In this document: positions 36,339 to 50,000 of the stretch, in pieces
How the letters are laid out: each line of letters opens with the position of its first letter
Numbering within the stretch: the stretch's first letter is position 1
DNA from: Owenia fusiformis
Taxonomy: Eukaryota; Annelida; Polychaeta; Sabellida; Oweniidae
Direction of reading: 5' to 3'
Assembly (NCBI GenBank): GCA_903813345.2
Contig: CAIIXF020000006.1
Coordinates: 18,979,936 to 19,043,935 of the forward strand
Length of the DNA stretch: 64,000 nt
Notes under the pieces: model-generated
Database searches by the model: none
Told to the model about the DNA's origin: nothing
Seen by the model: only the letters and a program-made list of their open reading frames with translations
Program-made: the position numbers and the translations under genes

Positions 36339-39300
36339 ATGAAGAATGTTGCACTTTCAGAACATGATCCTCATCACTGGACCAAAGATGATGTTATATT
36401 ATGGCTGAAAAAGTGTGCACGTAACTATGCAATCGATGAAATTTCGCCAGAGAAATTCAATATGAATGGTACGTAACAGCACAGTTTTAGATAGAACAAA
36501 CATAACTCTGAACATAAATTACTTATTTTTATTTTCGTTTTTTTTATCATAAACAATGGGTTAAAATGTGCCACATGAAACGGCAGTCAGTTCAGCGGTA
36601 AATGCATTCAGTTATGTGATGAATCAATTCAAATACGACTTCTGTAGAACCATGACCATTGGTTTATCACTGAAATCGTGGATGAAGAACATTCTTAAAT
36701 TCAGTTGATCACACAAGGCTATGAGTATTAGTTATAGTTTTTCTTTTGATATATTATTTATCTTAAACAAATCCCTATGCAGCTGTTGCTGTAGATGCTG
36801 TGATCTTACTTCACATTAATAAAAATGTATTTTTTATTATGCAGGTTATGCTTTGTGCATGCTTACAAAGGAAGATTTCTTAACAAGGTCTCCCCATGGT
36901 GACCTACTGTACAACACTCTGCAAGAGACTCTTAAGAATCTTCAAGGTATTTCATTTCTTAATAGGTACAGTGATCTCCCCAGGATTTTTTCTCAGGTGG
37001 GTGCAAAATTCTCATTTTCACAATTCAGACCAAAATTGGTCCAAATATGCCAATTTTTCATGATTTTATTTTTCTCATTTTCAAGTGGGTGCAAATGGAT
37101 TTTCTGGTGCTTGAAAGTCTATTTTCAAAATTTGCGCCCACTTGCTTTAATGCTGGGGAGATCACTGAGGTATATAGCAGGGCTTGAGACTTGCATTGCC
37201 AAAATAGTTATTTCCTACCAGAGTGATTTGTGCTACCTGTCTTGGGAGACCATCATGCTTTTACAACAGACACCTGATCTGAATTATAGTAAAACAGTGA
37301 TTTAGAGCACAGTTTTTAAAAAACGTCATATTTTCTAAGAACATCATAAAAATGTTTCATAGTCATATTTTTTCAATTAACATATATTGGTTTAAAAGTG
37401 GTAGAGAAAATGAAGACAAAAATTGACATAATCATGTTTTTCAATTACCATTGCTAATACTGTAGTCTTTAATTTTCTCCTACCATCCCTAATATAAAAT
37501 CTGTAGTTGTATATGTAAAATTTATTTAAAATTTTAGATGTAGAAACATCTTTTTGCATCGTAAAATTATGTTCTTTGTAGGATAGTAATAATGGATCCC
37601 AATTGTAAAATTAGAGTAAAACAACATGTGATAAGTATTTTTTTAAATATTTTGAGAAATTCCAGCCATCAGAGGAACATGACTTTGAGTTTACTGCAGA
37701 AAAGCCGACTTTGATTTACATAAAGGAAGATTAAATAAGATAGCTATTCTCATATATTTATGTCAAGTATGTTGAGTAAAATCTTTTGATTCCTTGATGA
37801 AGCTCATTAAACTTACCAATGATCACTTTGATCCTATTTAAATGCTCATCTTTAAGTTTAAATTCAACTCTATTAATCATTATCTGGTTTTGTGTAATAT
37901 TGTTTTAATGTATAAAGTACATACATATCAGTATTTTTGAACAATGGTTAAATAATGGCCAAATAAGTAATTAAAATTTGAAGATAGCTGGATTTGAATT
38001 TGCTTTTAATATACCCTAAAATAATCAACAAATATTTTTTTGCAACAAGTACTTTTTTTTAATTTTTTTTATTTAGAGGTGGAATGCATTCTTGTTTGCA
38101 CAAAAAATAGAAAAATTATATAATCAGGGTTTGGTACAGAGAAACCAGTGGGGGAAAGGTCGGGGTAGATAACACAGGCCTGTCAACTGTCCCGCAATTT
38201 GCGTATTTGTCACGCATTTGCTGAAGAATTTTTAGGGGAGGTGTTCAACATTTCCAAGTCACTCATGTTAGGTGTTCCCAAGTTGACAGGCCTGATAACA
38301 TGAGGGTATTGGAAAGTTTCCTTCTGAATATTCAACAGTTTTAGTGGTTCAATTTTCATTATGTATCTGATATTTATACATACAAATTAAAATATGTCAA
38401 GAGAAGGAGGATATTATCTGTCCTATATAAGAAAACATATTTCATTTTTTGTGATTTTATAACATGGGGTCTATGGGGAATCTCTCCGACCTAGAAGTCA
38501 CATTTTCAAAGAAAATTAAATTTTCAAATTTGGTAAACACTTTTTAAAATCACATTTCTAGATGTGATTTTACATGCAGATATCAAATATGATATCACTT
38601 TGACTGAATTAAAAAAATTTAATGATGTAAATTAAGATTATTTCTACTCGCATCTTGTGTATTGTGTGATGTTGCTATTAAACCAGAGTGGTAAAATCAT
38701 TGCGCCCGTGTAAAATCACAATAATTAGGGTAGTGCTTGTCTAAATGGAATGATGAAACTACTTAGTATACTTTCATAGTATATTGAGAACACTATAATT
38801 TTTATGCCACCACCAGAAATGTTGAAATTTTGTTATTGTCTCAAACTTTTTGTTTTAGACAGTCAACATTTGGCAGTTGGTGTCTGTAACAAATTGCAGG
38901 TTGTGACATTTTGCATGTTTAATGCCATATGAATTAAATACGTTTATATTCTCAATTTCTCTTTTGTGCTAATTTTCTCTTTAACATATGAACATATGAA
39001 TGAGCATCCTGACTTCTTTCATTCTTATACAATGCATTGAAAAATAATGATTTCTTATTTTACATTTTTGTTGGAGTGAAATATTTAACTTAACAAACCT
39101 TTTACTTCCTTTAAAACATGCATAATATTTCCAGCTTTTGTAATAGAGCAAGTTGACATTTAATGTATAGTCTCGCATGTTCTTTCTGTTGTCACGCTGA
39201 CATGTCTTATTCATCTTGAGTTTTGAAATGATCTCCTTGAGAAAAATATCACAGGCTCTTTTTAAAATGGGAATTATAAAGGAATCGGGGGAGAAAAAGA

Positions 39301-40985
39301 ATAAGGAATAAAATATGAGCAAGAAACAAGCTAGAGACACGTAGTAAACACTTAAAATTGTATTACAAAAGCCAAACGATGAGAGTTGAATAAAGAAATT
39401 GTACTATTGAATTTGAAATTCTAGGAGGATTCCAGACACAGGATTTGTGCAAATACAGTCAATCACCCGAAGGTCACTCGAATTTCAATCCATTTTACAA
39501 AGGTTACATTGCACTTAGAAATAATAATAGTCATATAAAAACAAACTTATTTCATATTTATCTACCTTTAGGGCTGTCTGTTTGGTCTTAAGTTTCTATT
39601 AAACTTGTCATTAACTTTAAAAAAACTTCTGTTGACGTCTTTTCAATATATGGTCGTCAGATTTCATCTTATAAAGAATACAAATGAATGTACTGTGCGA
39701 AGTGAATAGAGATCGAATGAGTTTGCAATTTTTGAAGGTCATGCTTATTTGCATTTGATCAAAGGAAGTAATCAGAGAGTAAAAAATAAATATTTCAATT
39801 GAACTTGGTGTTCCTTAGAACTTATTTACTGCGTGATATCAACAGATTACTGCTTCTTGGAATTATGTTTGTGCTTACTTCCTCAATTAATTATTACTGT
39901 ATGTTAATTCTGAATACATGTCGAAAATATAAAAAACATGGCATAAATAATCACAATATTTACACAAGTCCTATTCAATCAAAAAATTCAATGGTTATTA
40001 TTCTCTTGGAATTGCAACATTACAAATAGCACATAGTTTCAAAAATACATAGCACATAGTACATGTACAAGGAGATCTTGAAAGTCCAGGAAGTTTGAGG
40101 CACTATTTCATTAAGTTACTAAATACATGTATATAAATGCTTTCATTTACCTTGCATGTTTATACTGTTAAAGATAAAATTAAGTAAAATAGTAAAATGA
40201 TCATGATTTGAATTATAAAAGGGAAAAAAACTGGAAAAGCAAAGAATAAAATCAGAATCTATTGTAAATTAATGTAAAAATGAAAGTAAATCAACAATTT
40301 CATTCATATTTTGGAGAGAAGTTGTATGGAATAAGCATGAACAGAAAGAATATTTGAAGATACGGTAACCTTGAATAACCTCATGTTTTTTGCACATGTT
40401 TGTAACTTTTCCAAGGAGAATAAATACATCATGTATAAGAATAATTCATTGGTAACTAAGAGCATTTGAACTCCCTATATGTAATGTGGATTTACACTCA
40501 CCTGAAATGTGCATTTGCAGACACTTGAAATGTGCATTTGCAGTCACTTGAAATGTGCATTTGCACTCACCTGAAATGTACATTTTCACTCACATGAAAT
40601 GTACATTTTGCTCACCTGAAATGTACATTTGCAGTAACTTGAAATGTCCATTTGCAGTCACTTGAAATGGGCATTTGCAGTCACTTGAAATGTGCATTTG
40701 CACTCACCTGAAATGTACATTTTCACTCACCTGAAATGTGCATTTGCAGTCACTTGAAATGGGCATTTGCACTTACCTAAAATGTACATTTTCTCTCACC
40801 TGAAATGTACACTTGAACTCACCTGAAATGTACATTTTCACTCACATGAAATTAGGGGTCCCTTGTTATGACCTCACAATACCATACAAAATGATATGAT
40901 ACAACAGTCCGTAACATCAGAAATTATATGAAATGTGCCCTTTTTTTAGCTCACATGGTGAGCTTTTGCAATCACTCACTTGTCC

Positions 40986-41020
<35 letters not shown>

Positions 41021-44000
41021 CGTCCGTCCGTCCGTCCGTCTGTCTGTCCGTCAACAATAGTGGCACGTTTTAAAACCTCTGTCGATAGGATTCCTGTTTT
41101 AAGTTATTTCTGTTCAACATCAATACAGAAAACTCCCCTATGACTCCTGGTTCAAAAGCTCGCCTATTTTCAAGATGGCCGTCACTTTTGTCTCGCGAAA
41201 TTCACTTTTGACCCATTTCCTAGCTTTACAAATAATTTCAGGTGTCCTACATTGTAAAAATCAATGCCAATTTAAAGGATAGATATATGAAATAATTTTG
41301 TTACAAAAAATCAGCGAAATATTATATCTGTTTTTTTATTTTCAGCCATTTTAGTTAACATTGATTTGTCCATCTGTCTCGCGAAATCCTCGTTTGGACC
41401 ATTTGCTTAAAATCTCTGTCGATAGGATTCCAGTTTCAAGTTATTTTTGTTCAACATCAATACAAAAAACTCCCTCCCCTATGACTCCTGGTTCAAAAGC
41501 TTGCCTGATTTCAAAATGGTCGCCATTTTTGTCTCGCGAAATTCAATTTTGACCCATTTCCTAGCTTTACAAATAATTTCAGGTGTCTTGCATTGCAAAA
41601 AGTCATGTCACTGTAAAGAGTAGTATATCCTTTTTTTTAATTTTCAGCCATTTTAGTTAACATTGATTTGTCTATCTGACTCGCGAAATCCACTTTCCGT
41701 CAATAACAGTGGCACGTTTTAAAACCTCTGTCGATAGGATTCGTGTTTTAAGTTGTTTCTGTTCAACATCAATACAGAAAACTCCCCTATGACTCCTGGT
41801 TCAAAAGCTCGCCTATTTTCAAAATGGCCGCCATTTTTTTCTCGAGAAATTCACTTTTGACCCATTTCCTAGCTTTACAAATAATTTCAGGTGTCCTACA
41901 TTGTAAAAATTCATGTCAATGTAAAGAGTAGATGTATGAAATAATTTTGTTACGAAAAATCAGCGAAAAATTATATCCATTTTTTTATTTTCAGCCATTT
42001 TAGTTAACATGGATTTGTCCATCTGTTTCACAAAATCCACTTTTGGACCATTTACCTTAAACCCTCTGTCGATAGGATTCCCGTTTTAAGTTAATTTTGT
42101 TCAACATCAATACAAAAAACTCTCCTATGACTCTTGGTTCAAAAGCTCGCCTATTTTCAAAATGGTCGCCATTCTTGTTTCGCGAAATTCACTTTTTGCC
42201 CATTTCCTAGCTTTACAAATAATTTCAGCTGTCCTGCATTGTAAAAAGCCATGTCACTGTAAAGAGTAGTTGTATGAAATAATTTTGTTACAAAAAATCA
42301 GCGAAATATTATATCTGTTTTTTTATTTTCAGCCATTTTAGTTAACATTGATTTGTCCATCTGTCTCGCGAAATCCTCGTTTGGACCATTTGCTTAAAAT
42401 CTCTGTCGATAGGATTCCAGTTTCAAGTTATTTTTGTTCAACATCAATACAAAAAACTCCCCTATGACTCCTGGTTCAAAAGCTTGCCTGATTTCAAAAT
42501 GGTCGCCATTTTTGTCTCGCGAAATTCAATTTTGACCCATTTCCTAGCTTTACAAATAATTTCAGGTGTCTTGCATTGCTAAAAGTCATGTCACTGTAAA
42601 GAGTAGTTGTATGAAATAATTTTGTTACAAATAATTGGCAAAAAATTATATCCGTTTTTTTTTCAGCCATTTTACTTAACATCGATTTGTCCATCTGTCT
42701 CTCAGTCAGTCCAAAATAGTGGCAAGTGGCTTGAACTAATTTTGTTACAAAAAATCAGCAAAAAATTATATCCGTTTTTTTCTGTCACCATGTGAGCCCA
42801 GTACCCACGGTACTAATTTTCTGGTCTTGCAGGAGGGGACTTATAATTTGTTTTAGCCAAATATTATCTAGTTTGAGTAGCTTTTGATAACTATACAGTG
42901 AATGTGTAATTTGTAGTTCTCAGAAGAAAATGCAGCTCTAAAGTACCAAGATATATCACGAATATCCAAAGATTAATATGCTTACAAATTGATAATTGAA
43001 ATATATGTAATCATTATCAAACGGGTTTATCAAACAACATAAGACGTTGTTGTCTTAGAACTGTATGTTTTAGCGCCAAAAATAATCACGCCATCTTAGA
43101 TATGTCATATGATTGATTCGTCAAAAAACTAATTTTGGACAAAACTTCTATTCAGGGATCATTTGGGTTAGGCTTACTTCCTCATTCTTTGCATATTATT
43201 AAATTTGTGAATTATTATTAAGTTTGTGTATTGTATTGTATCTTGGTTACCGCCATATTTGGCGAGCAATACCTTGTTGGTATTTTCCATACTTTACGTA
43301 TTTTACACTTGAAGAAAGAGCCAGAAACTCCTCCCAGGAGGAACCCTGTGTTCTGTTGTGTGCACAGGTACACAGACATACAAGTACACACCACATCCTT
43401 TTTATACAAGACTCAGACCTCTCAGTCAACCCCCAGAATTACATAACGTACAAATAAACTTGTCTGAACTGGGAATCGAACCTGGGCCAAGGATAGTGGT
43501 AACCTGACTCTGCCACTGAGTCATAGCGGGTGGACTAAATGTGAATTTTATATTTTCTATTTTATGAATGTTATATAGTTTAATGCAGATCTCCAGTCTC
43601 TATTGATACGGTATCTTGGCAAATACATTTACTTGTGTGCTTTATTTGAGTTGTGAATGAAGTTTTTATTTTAAGCATAGATGTACTGTATAATATGCAT
43701 ATTTTTTTAGAAACATTTAGTAGCCGAGACAACACAAGTCCCAAGTCTGTATATTCACTCTCATTTCTTCACTTTTAAGAGGTCACCAGATTCTGCATGC
43801 ACATTCCTTGGAGAAATCCTCACATAGAATTTTATTGGTTTTGATTATAATTTATTTGTTAAATATAGGGAAACATTTGATTTTGATTGGTCTATAATCA
43901 AAATTTTCCATTTTGTGCAACAAATGCAACATTTTGATGTTATTAATAAAACTCCAAGTTATAAATGACAGATACAATATGGTGTCTCAAATCTTATTGA

Positions 44001-47000
44001 CAATAACTATCACTAGTTATTTTTTGCCAGTCATCAGATCGTGCATTGGAAGTGTACCTCAATGAGAAATGCATTCATTGATTGTAGCAAGTTGTGGATT
44101 TTCAAAAGAATGTTGGAGTCGCACCATTATTTTGCTGCATTTTAGTGCTTCTTTTTCCATTTAAGGTCATTTTGGTACCACTGTGATGTCATAATATATG
44201 ATTTGATGTCATAATATGGGTACCAAATTGAAGAACACATTACAAGCTTTAAGATGATACCAAATATGTCATCATTCATTTGATTAAAATGGTAACTGGA
44301 ATAAGCTCAAAAGGTATGCCACTCCCCTACCCCATCCATTTTTCAGACCATTGAAACATGCCAAAATCTCAAATAATGCAGGCATCTTTATAGGTTGTTT
44401 TTGGCCCCGTTTTATTATGTCCCCACCACATAGTGTGGGGCCATATTGTATGTGGGGCCATATTGTCGGCCTAGGCGCGTCCGTCTGTCCGTCCGTCCGT
44501 CTGTCCATCCGTCCGTCCGTCCGTCTGTCCGTACGTCCGGGAGTTTTCTCCAAAACCGCTACAGATATCACCTTCAAATTTTCAGGGATAACTTATGAGT
44601 GCATACAGATGTGGATGAAAAATTTTAACTCGATACCTACTTCCTGTCGGCCATTTTGAAGTCAAATGCTAAAATCCTTGTCTGCAAACTTTAAGAAAAA
44701 CGGCTTCACAGTTGCTTTTAAAACTTTAACATCTTGTTCAGCTCACTTCATTCTAGATCTGATTAGGTTTTGGACCTGTTAGCTCAGTCATGTCAGCCAT
44801 TTTGAATGTCTTAAGAAAAGTTAGCGCACGATAATACTTTGTATCATATTGAATGGTGTTTTTGAGTTTTCATACTTTAACTATTTAGTAGCTTTATAAA
44901 TAATTTCAGATGTACTTTGTTGTAAAAGCCTATGTTATTGTTAACAGTAGTTATATGTGATAATTTTGTAAGAAGAAATCAGCAAAAACACATAATCACT
45001 TTTTTATTGTCGGCCATTTTGGATTTTCCGTTCTAAAATCTTGTCTGTGAAGTCTTGTCTACTTGTTTTCAGGTGAACCGTTTGGTGGATCAATTTCAAA
45101 TTTTCAGGGATGATTCTTAGTATAAAAATCTAGATCTGATTTGTTTTTTGGCATTCTGGGTAAATGTCAAGGCAGCCATTTTGGATTTCCGTCCTAAAAT
45201 CTTGTCTGTAAAGTCTTGTCTACGCGTTTTCAGGTGAACCGTTTGGTAGATCAATTTCAAATTTTCAGAGATGATTCTTAGTATGAAAATGTAGAACTGA
45301 TTAGTTTTTTGGCATTCTTGGCAAATGTCAAGGCAGCCATTTTGGATTTTCTGTCCTAAAATCTTGTCTGTAAAGTCTTGTCTATGCATTTCCAGGTGAA
45401 CCGTTCTGCAGATCAATTTCAAATTTTTAGGGATGATTTTTAGTATGAAAATCTAGATCTGATTAGTTTTTTGGCATTCTGGATAAATGTCAAGGCAGCC
45501 ATTTTGGATTTTCCGTCTTAAAATCTTGCCTGTTAAGTCTTGTCTACGCGTTTTTAGGTGAACCGTTTGGTAGATCAATTTCAAATTTTCAGAGATGATT
45601 CTTAGTATGAAAATGTAGAACTGATTAGTTTTTTGGCATTCTTGGCAAATGTCAAGGCAGCCATTTTGGATTTTCTCTCCTAAAATCTTGTCTGTAAAGT
45701 CTTGTCTATGCATTTCCAGGTGAACCGTTCTGTAGATCAATTTCAAAATTTCAAGGATGATTCTTAGTGTGAAAATCTATATCTGATTAGTTTTTTGGCA
45801 TTCTGTGTAAATGTCAAGGCAGCCATTTTGGATTTTCTGTCCTAAAATCTTGTCTGTAAAGTCTTGTCTACGCGTTTTCAGGTGAACCATTTGGTAGATC
45901 AATGTCATATTTTCAGGGATGATTCTTAGTATGAAAATCTAGGAACAGATTAGTTTTTTGACATTCTGGGTAAATGTCAAGGCAGCCATTGTCTACTCAT
46001 TTTCAGGATAACCATTTGATGGGATCACCCATTGGTGGGGACATTTTGTACACATTTGTGTTCTTGTTTAAATTATCATGGTTCTGCATGCCATTTTTCT
46101 CGGAAATGTCTCAACTACCTAACACTGTTACATTTGTGCTGAATAAGAAAACATTCGGTCATTTTGGAGTTATCACACCAAAAGTAGAGACTTTTATTAA
46201 TTTCGTCTGTTACAAAATGGTACAAATTTTGGTTATAGGTCAATCAAAATCAAATGTTTCCCTATTTTTAACAAATAAATTATAATCAAAACCAATGAAA
46301 TTCTATGTCAGAATTTCTCCAAGGAATGTGCATGCAAAATGTGGTGACTTAACTCTTAAAAGTGAAGAAATGAGAGTAAATATACAGACTTCGGACTTGT
46401 GTTGTCTCAGCTACTATTTAGTGTTTTTGCAATATGGGGAAGTCATATAATTCATTTTATATGCCATTCTTAGAAAATCACATTAAAAATAACATGGAGA
46501 TGTCACTTGGTGGCAACATGAAATGCACTAAATAGTACTATGTATTTTAGCTTATCTAGGTTCAAAATGCATTCATTTTGAGGTAAAAACTTTGAAATCA
46601 ACATAGTAGATCTGCCAAAGAGGGGCAGATTTTAATATAATTATTAGTTCAAAAAAAACTCTCAAAAATGTTATGACATTTTGCATATTGGTAGTTTAAT
46701 ATAGCTTGTTGTTTTCTCCAGTGTGAATATACATGTATGTATTTCATGACCCCTTGTTTTAAACTGAATTTCAATTTACAACAATATACTGCTTTCTATG
46801 GATTTTTCTATTTTTGACTAATTTTAACCCTCTCAAGATGATACCTCTCAGGATGATAGGCTCCTTTTAGCACCATTATTTTTATCGATATCCATCAATG
46901 AAATGACAACATCTCCAGTTCCATTTAGTATTTTTACACCAAAATTTGACAAGTTGTTAAAATGTGATAATCCTTATTAAAAATTGGATTTCAGTGATAA

Positions 47001-50000
47001 AATTTAATCTTTATTACTCTTACTTGATCATGTTTACTTTGTCTGATAAGATTAGCTAAGAATTTTCAGGAGTGTATGTTTATTTATTTACAGTTCTGTA
47101 CTTCTTCTTTATTTGATGCTACTTATTTTGGCGGATTTGCTGTTTTGAACATTTGGTGTTACTTAATTTGGTGGACTTGCAATATTACGATGCATTAATT
47201 TGATGAAATTCCCTAAATTTTCAGGATATCTTTACAGTTTAAAATGCCCAGTACATATTTGTATACTTTCTTCCTTGTTGAGTCCATTCGTCTTTCAGTT
47301 TGAAAATCTGATTTACATGATTATTATTCACACTTTATTTTAGTACACTCCCCTGAGTCTCTATGTCATAGATTCAAGGAGAAGTAATCTTGATTCATTA
47401 AATATTCGAAATTCAGTTTAAGTGATGTCATATTTGAAATCTACATGTAAACTTACATCTTATAACATGGTTTTGTTCAACAACTTTGAAAATTTAATTT
47501 TTATTTGAAAATGTGACTTCTAGTTTGGGGAGATTCCCCATAGACCCCATGTTATAAAATCACAAAAAGTGAAATATCTTTTCTTGTATTGAACAGATAA
47601 CATTTTCTTTTACTGGACATATTTCAATTTGCATAACTATTAGATACATAATGGGTGATATGAAAATTGAACCACTTAAACTGATAAATATTTAAGTTAA
47701 GGGAACTTTCTACTATACCCGCCATGCTATCTGACCCGAATGAGCCACCTGGTGGTGAAAATGGTTACTACCTACTCGCATCTGAGTTATCACAGTAATC
47801 CAGATTCATGAAAATTGAGTATGATGATTTTATGGTTTTAAAATATAAACAGGGTGGACTTATAAAGGAGTTGCTGTTGTCAAACTTTTGGAGGGGAGTA
47901 TTAATGTTGAATAGTTTATAATAATATTGTATTGTATGTGCAATATTATATATGTCACTACACTGTATGTTAAATGGTGACTTAATTTTAAATTACCAAT
48001 AACTGATTGAATTCAAGTGGTGTTTTTTAGTATTCGTATAAAGTATTAATATATACTGTAACTTAGAAAAGTCTGCAATTAGGTATATAGAGATTACAAT
48101 AGTCATTTATCATATATACTAAATCATGACTTTAGGACCGAGTTTATCTATACGAGGAACTAAGCTGATTAGGGAAGAGACATTTTAAGAAAAAATGAAC
48201 AGGGTAGTACTTACATAAAGGCAGTCACCTCTGTGAGAATTTTCCTTGATTTTTTTTCAAAATCTTCCTTTTTCATGAATTTCCCCAAGGGTGTATCATT
48301 ACTACGAGGCTTTGACATTCACTTAACTTTTTAAAAGCAAAGAAATGCATTCTTTACAATTTCCTTTTTAGATAACACTAGAAACACCTCTACCCCCTTT
48401 CTTACCCCCCTCCCTCTGTTGCATTTCTTATCTTGCATGAACATGAAACTTTTTTGGAATACCTCATTTCCTCTTGGTAAGAAACAGAACTGTCTAAGTG
48501 TTACGTAATGAGAGATTTTGGATATATAAGAATTATGTACTAGGAGGTTTTAGATACAGGGTTTATCCCAAGGGTCCAGATGTAGTCCATACCTACTAAG
48601 GTTCTAGGTACATTATACCTCATAAAGTTCCAAAATTCAAAAACATACTTAAAGTATGCATTTTCAATCCTGATCCTGGACCTTGACAAAAGGTCTCTAG
48701 ATACACTATATATTTTCGCTTGTTGTGAACTTCAGTAAGTATGGAATATAAGGTAAATCTTAATGGTACTGGAGGAATCATGCATTTTTCTTATTATTTG
48801 TCTTGTATTTTCAGAGGTGCAAGGTCTCACTCCCAATTCTGCACACTCACCATTATCTAGCATGCCACCCAGACATATCTTCAGGCCACCAGGTAACATA
48901 ACAATATTGGTGTTAGGACCAAACAGTTTAATTTTCTATTTAGACTCTTTCATTGCCATAAAAACTAAAGACTGGTTCTGCTCAGAGGAAAGAGGAAAGG
49001 AATTTGGCCCAGGGTTACTCTATATTTGGGTATGTCATCCATATTTGGGTATGTCATGACATTTGGAAGTGTGCCATGTGTCCTCTAGTATCTGGTCTTT
49101 CTTGGAAATTTACCTTCCTCTTTCAGACCAACTCCGCCCAAAAATGATATAAACAAACCGTGTTATCGTTGGAAGTTAACCTATCACATCCATATTTGAA
49201 AATCTATATAATAATTCCTCATTCTGGAAAAGGTTTACAATGTCTTGCATGATATATCTTATTTAAATACCTCTAATAGGCTTTCTAATGAATGAATATT
49301 GAATAATTTCATAGTAGATTAGGTTTATTTTGACATTCTAAGCAGATCAAGATATGTTATCTTGTTTACATGTTTTAGTATTTTTTTGCTCTTCACATTT
49401 TTCACAATGCTTGGTTGTGTGCCCAATTTGCCATTATTTTGATATGGTTTTGTATGTGGAAAAATGTAAATAGAAATAATTAAATTGAATTGGAAATAAT
49501 ATTGATAAAAATATATACAATCTGCTATATAATTATAAAAAGTAGGTTGTAGGTTTATTGGAGTCTATAAGAGAGAATGTGATATCTCAGTGTATTTTGT
49601 CTTTGTTTTCCAGAGCTCCTCTCACCACCTTTGAGGCTACCATCCAGCCCTAATTCTCCAATGTTGGCCCAGAGGGGCATCATTCACAATACATTAATCT
49701 CACCTCCGATTCGTCAAAATTCAGATAAACCCCCCGCTCTGTATATTCCACTTAGGAGGCACTCCAGTTCATCAATACATTCCCCAGGCATAGATCTCAG
49801 TTGTCGAAGGTCACCATTGGCATTATCCCCAGGACAGAGGTCAGATTATGGACCTGGAGATGGCGATCTCAGAGACAGAAACATTGAATTAGATTTACAG
49901 GTGCAACATATTAGAGAATCGAAGAGATCACCTAATTTCGATCCACGGGGTCAGTCAGATCATCTTGATCATTTTCAACCTGGTCCAGGTTCTCACATAT

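Noticed and set aside
43438-43538. Functional tRNA gene
   Set aside because: A and B boxes are present, but the anticodon arm and acceptor stem do not pair; a longer SINE body follows.
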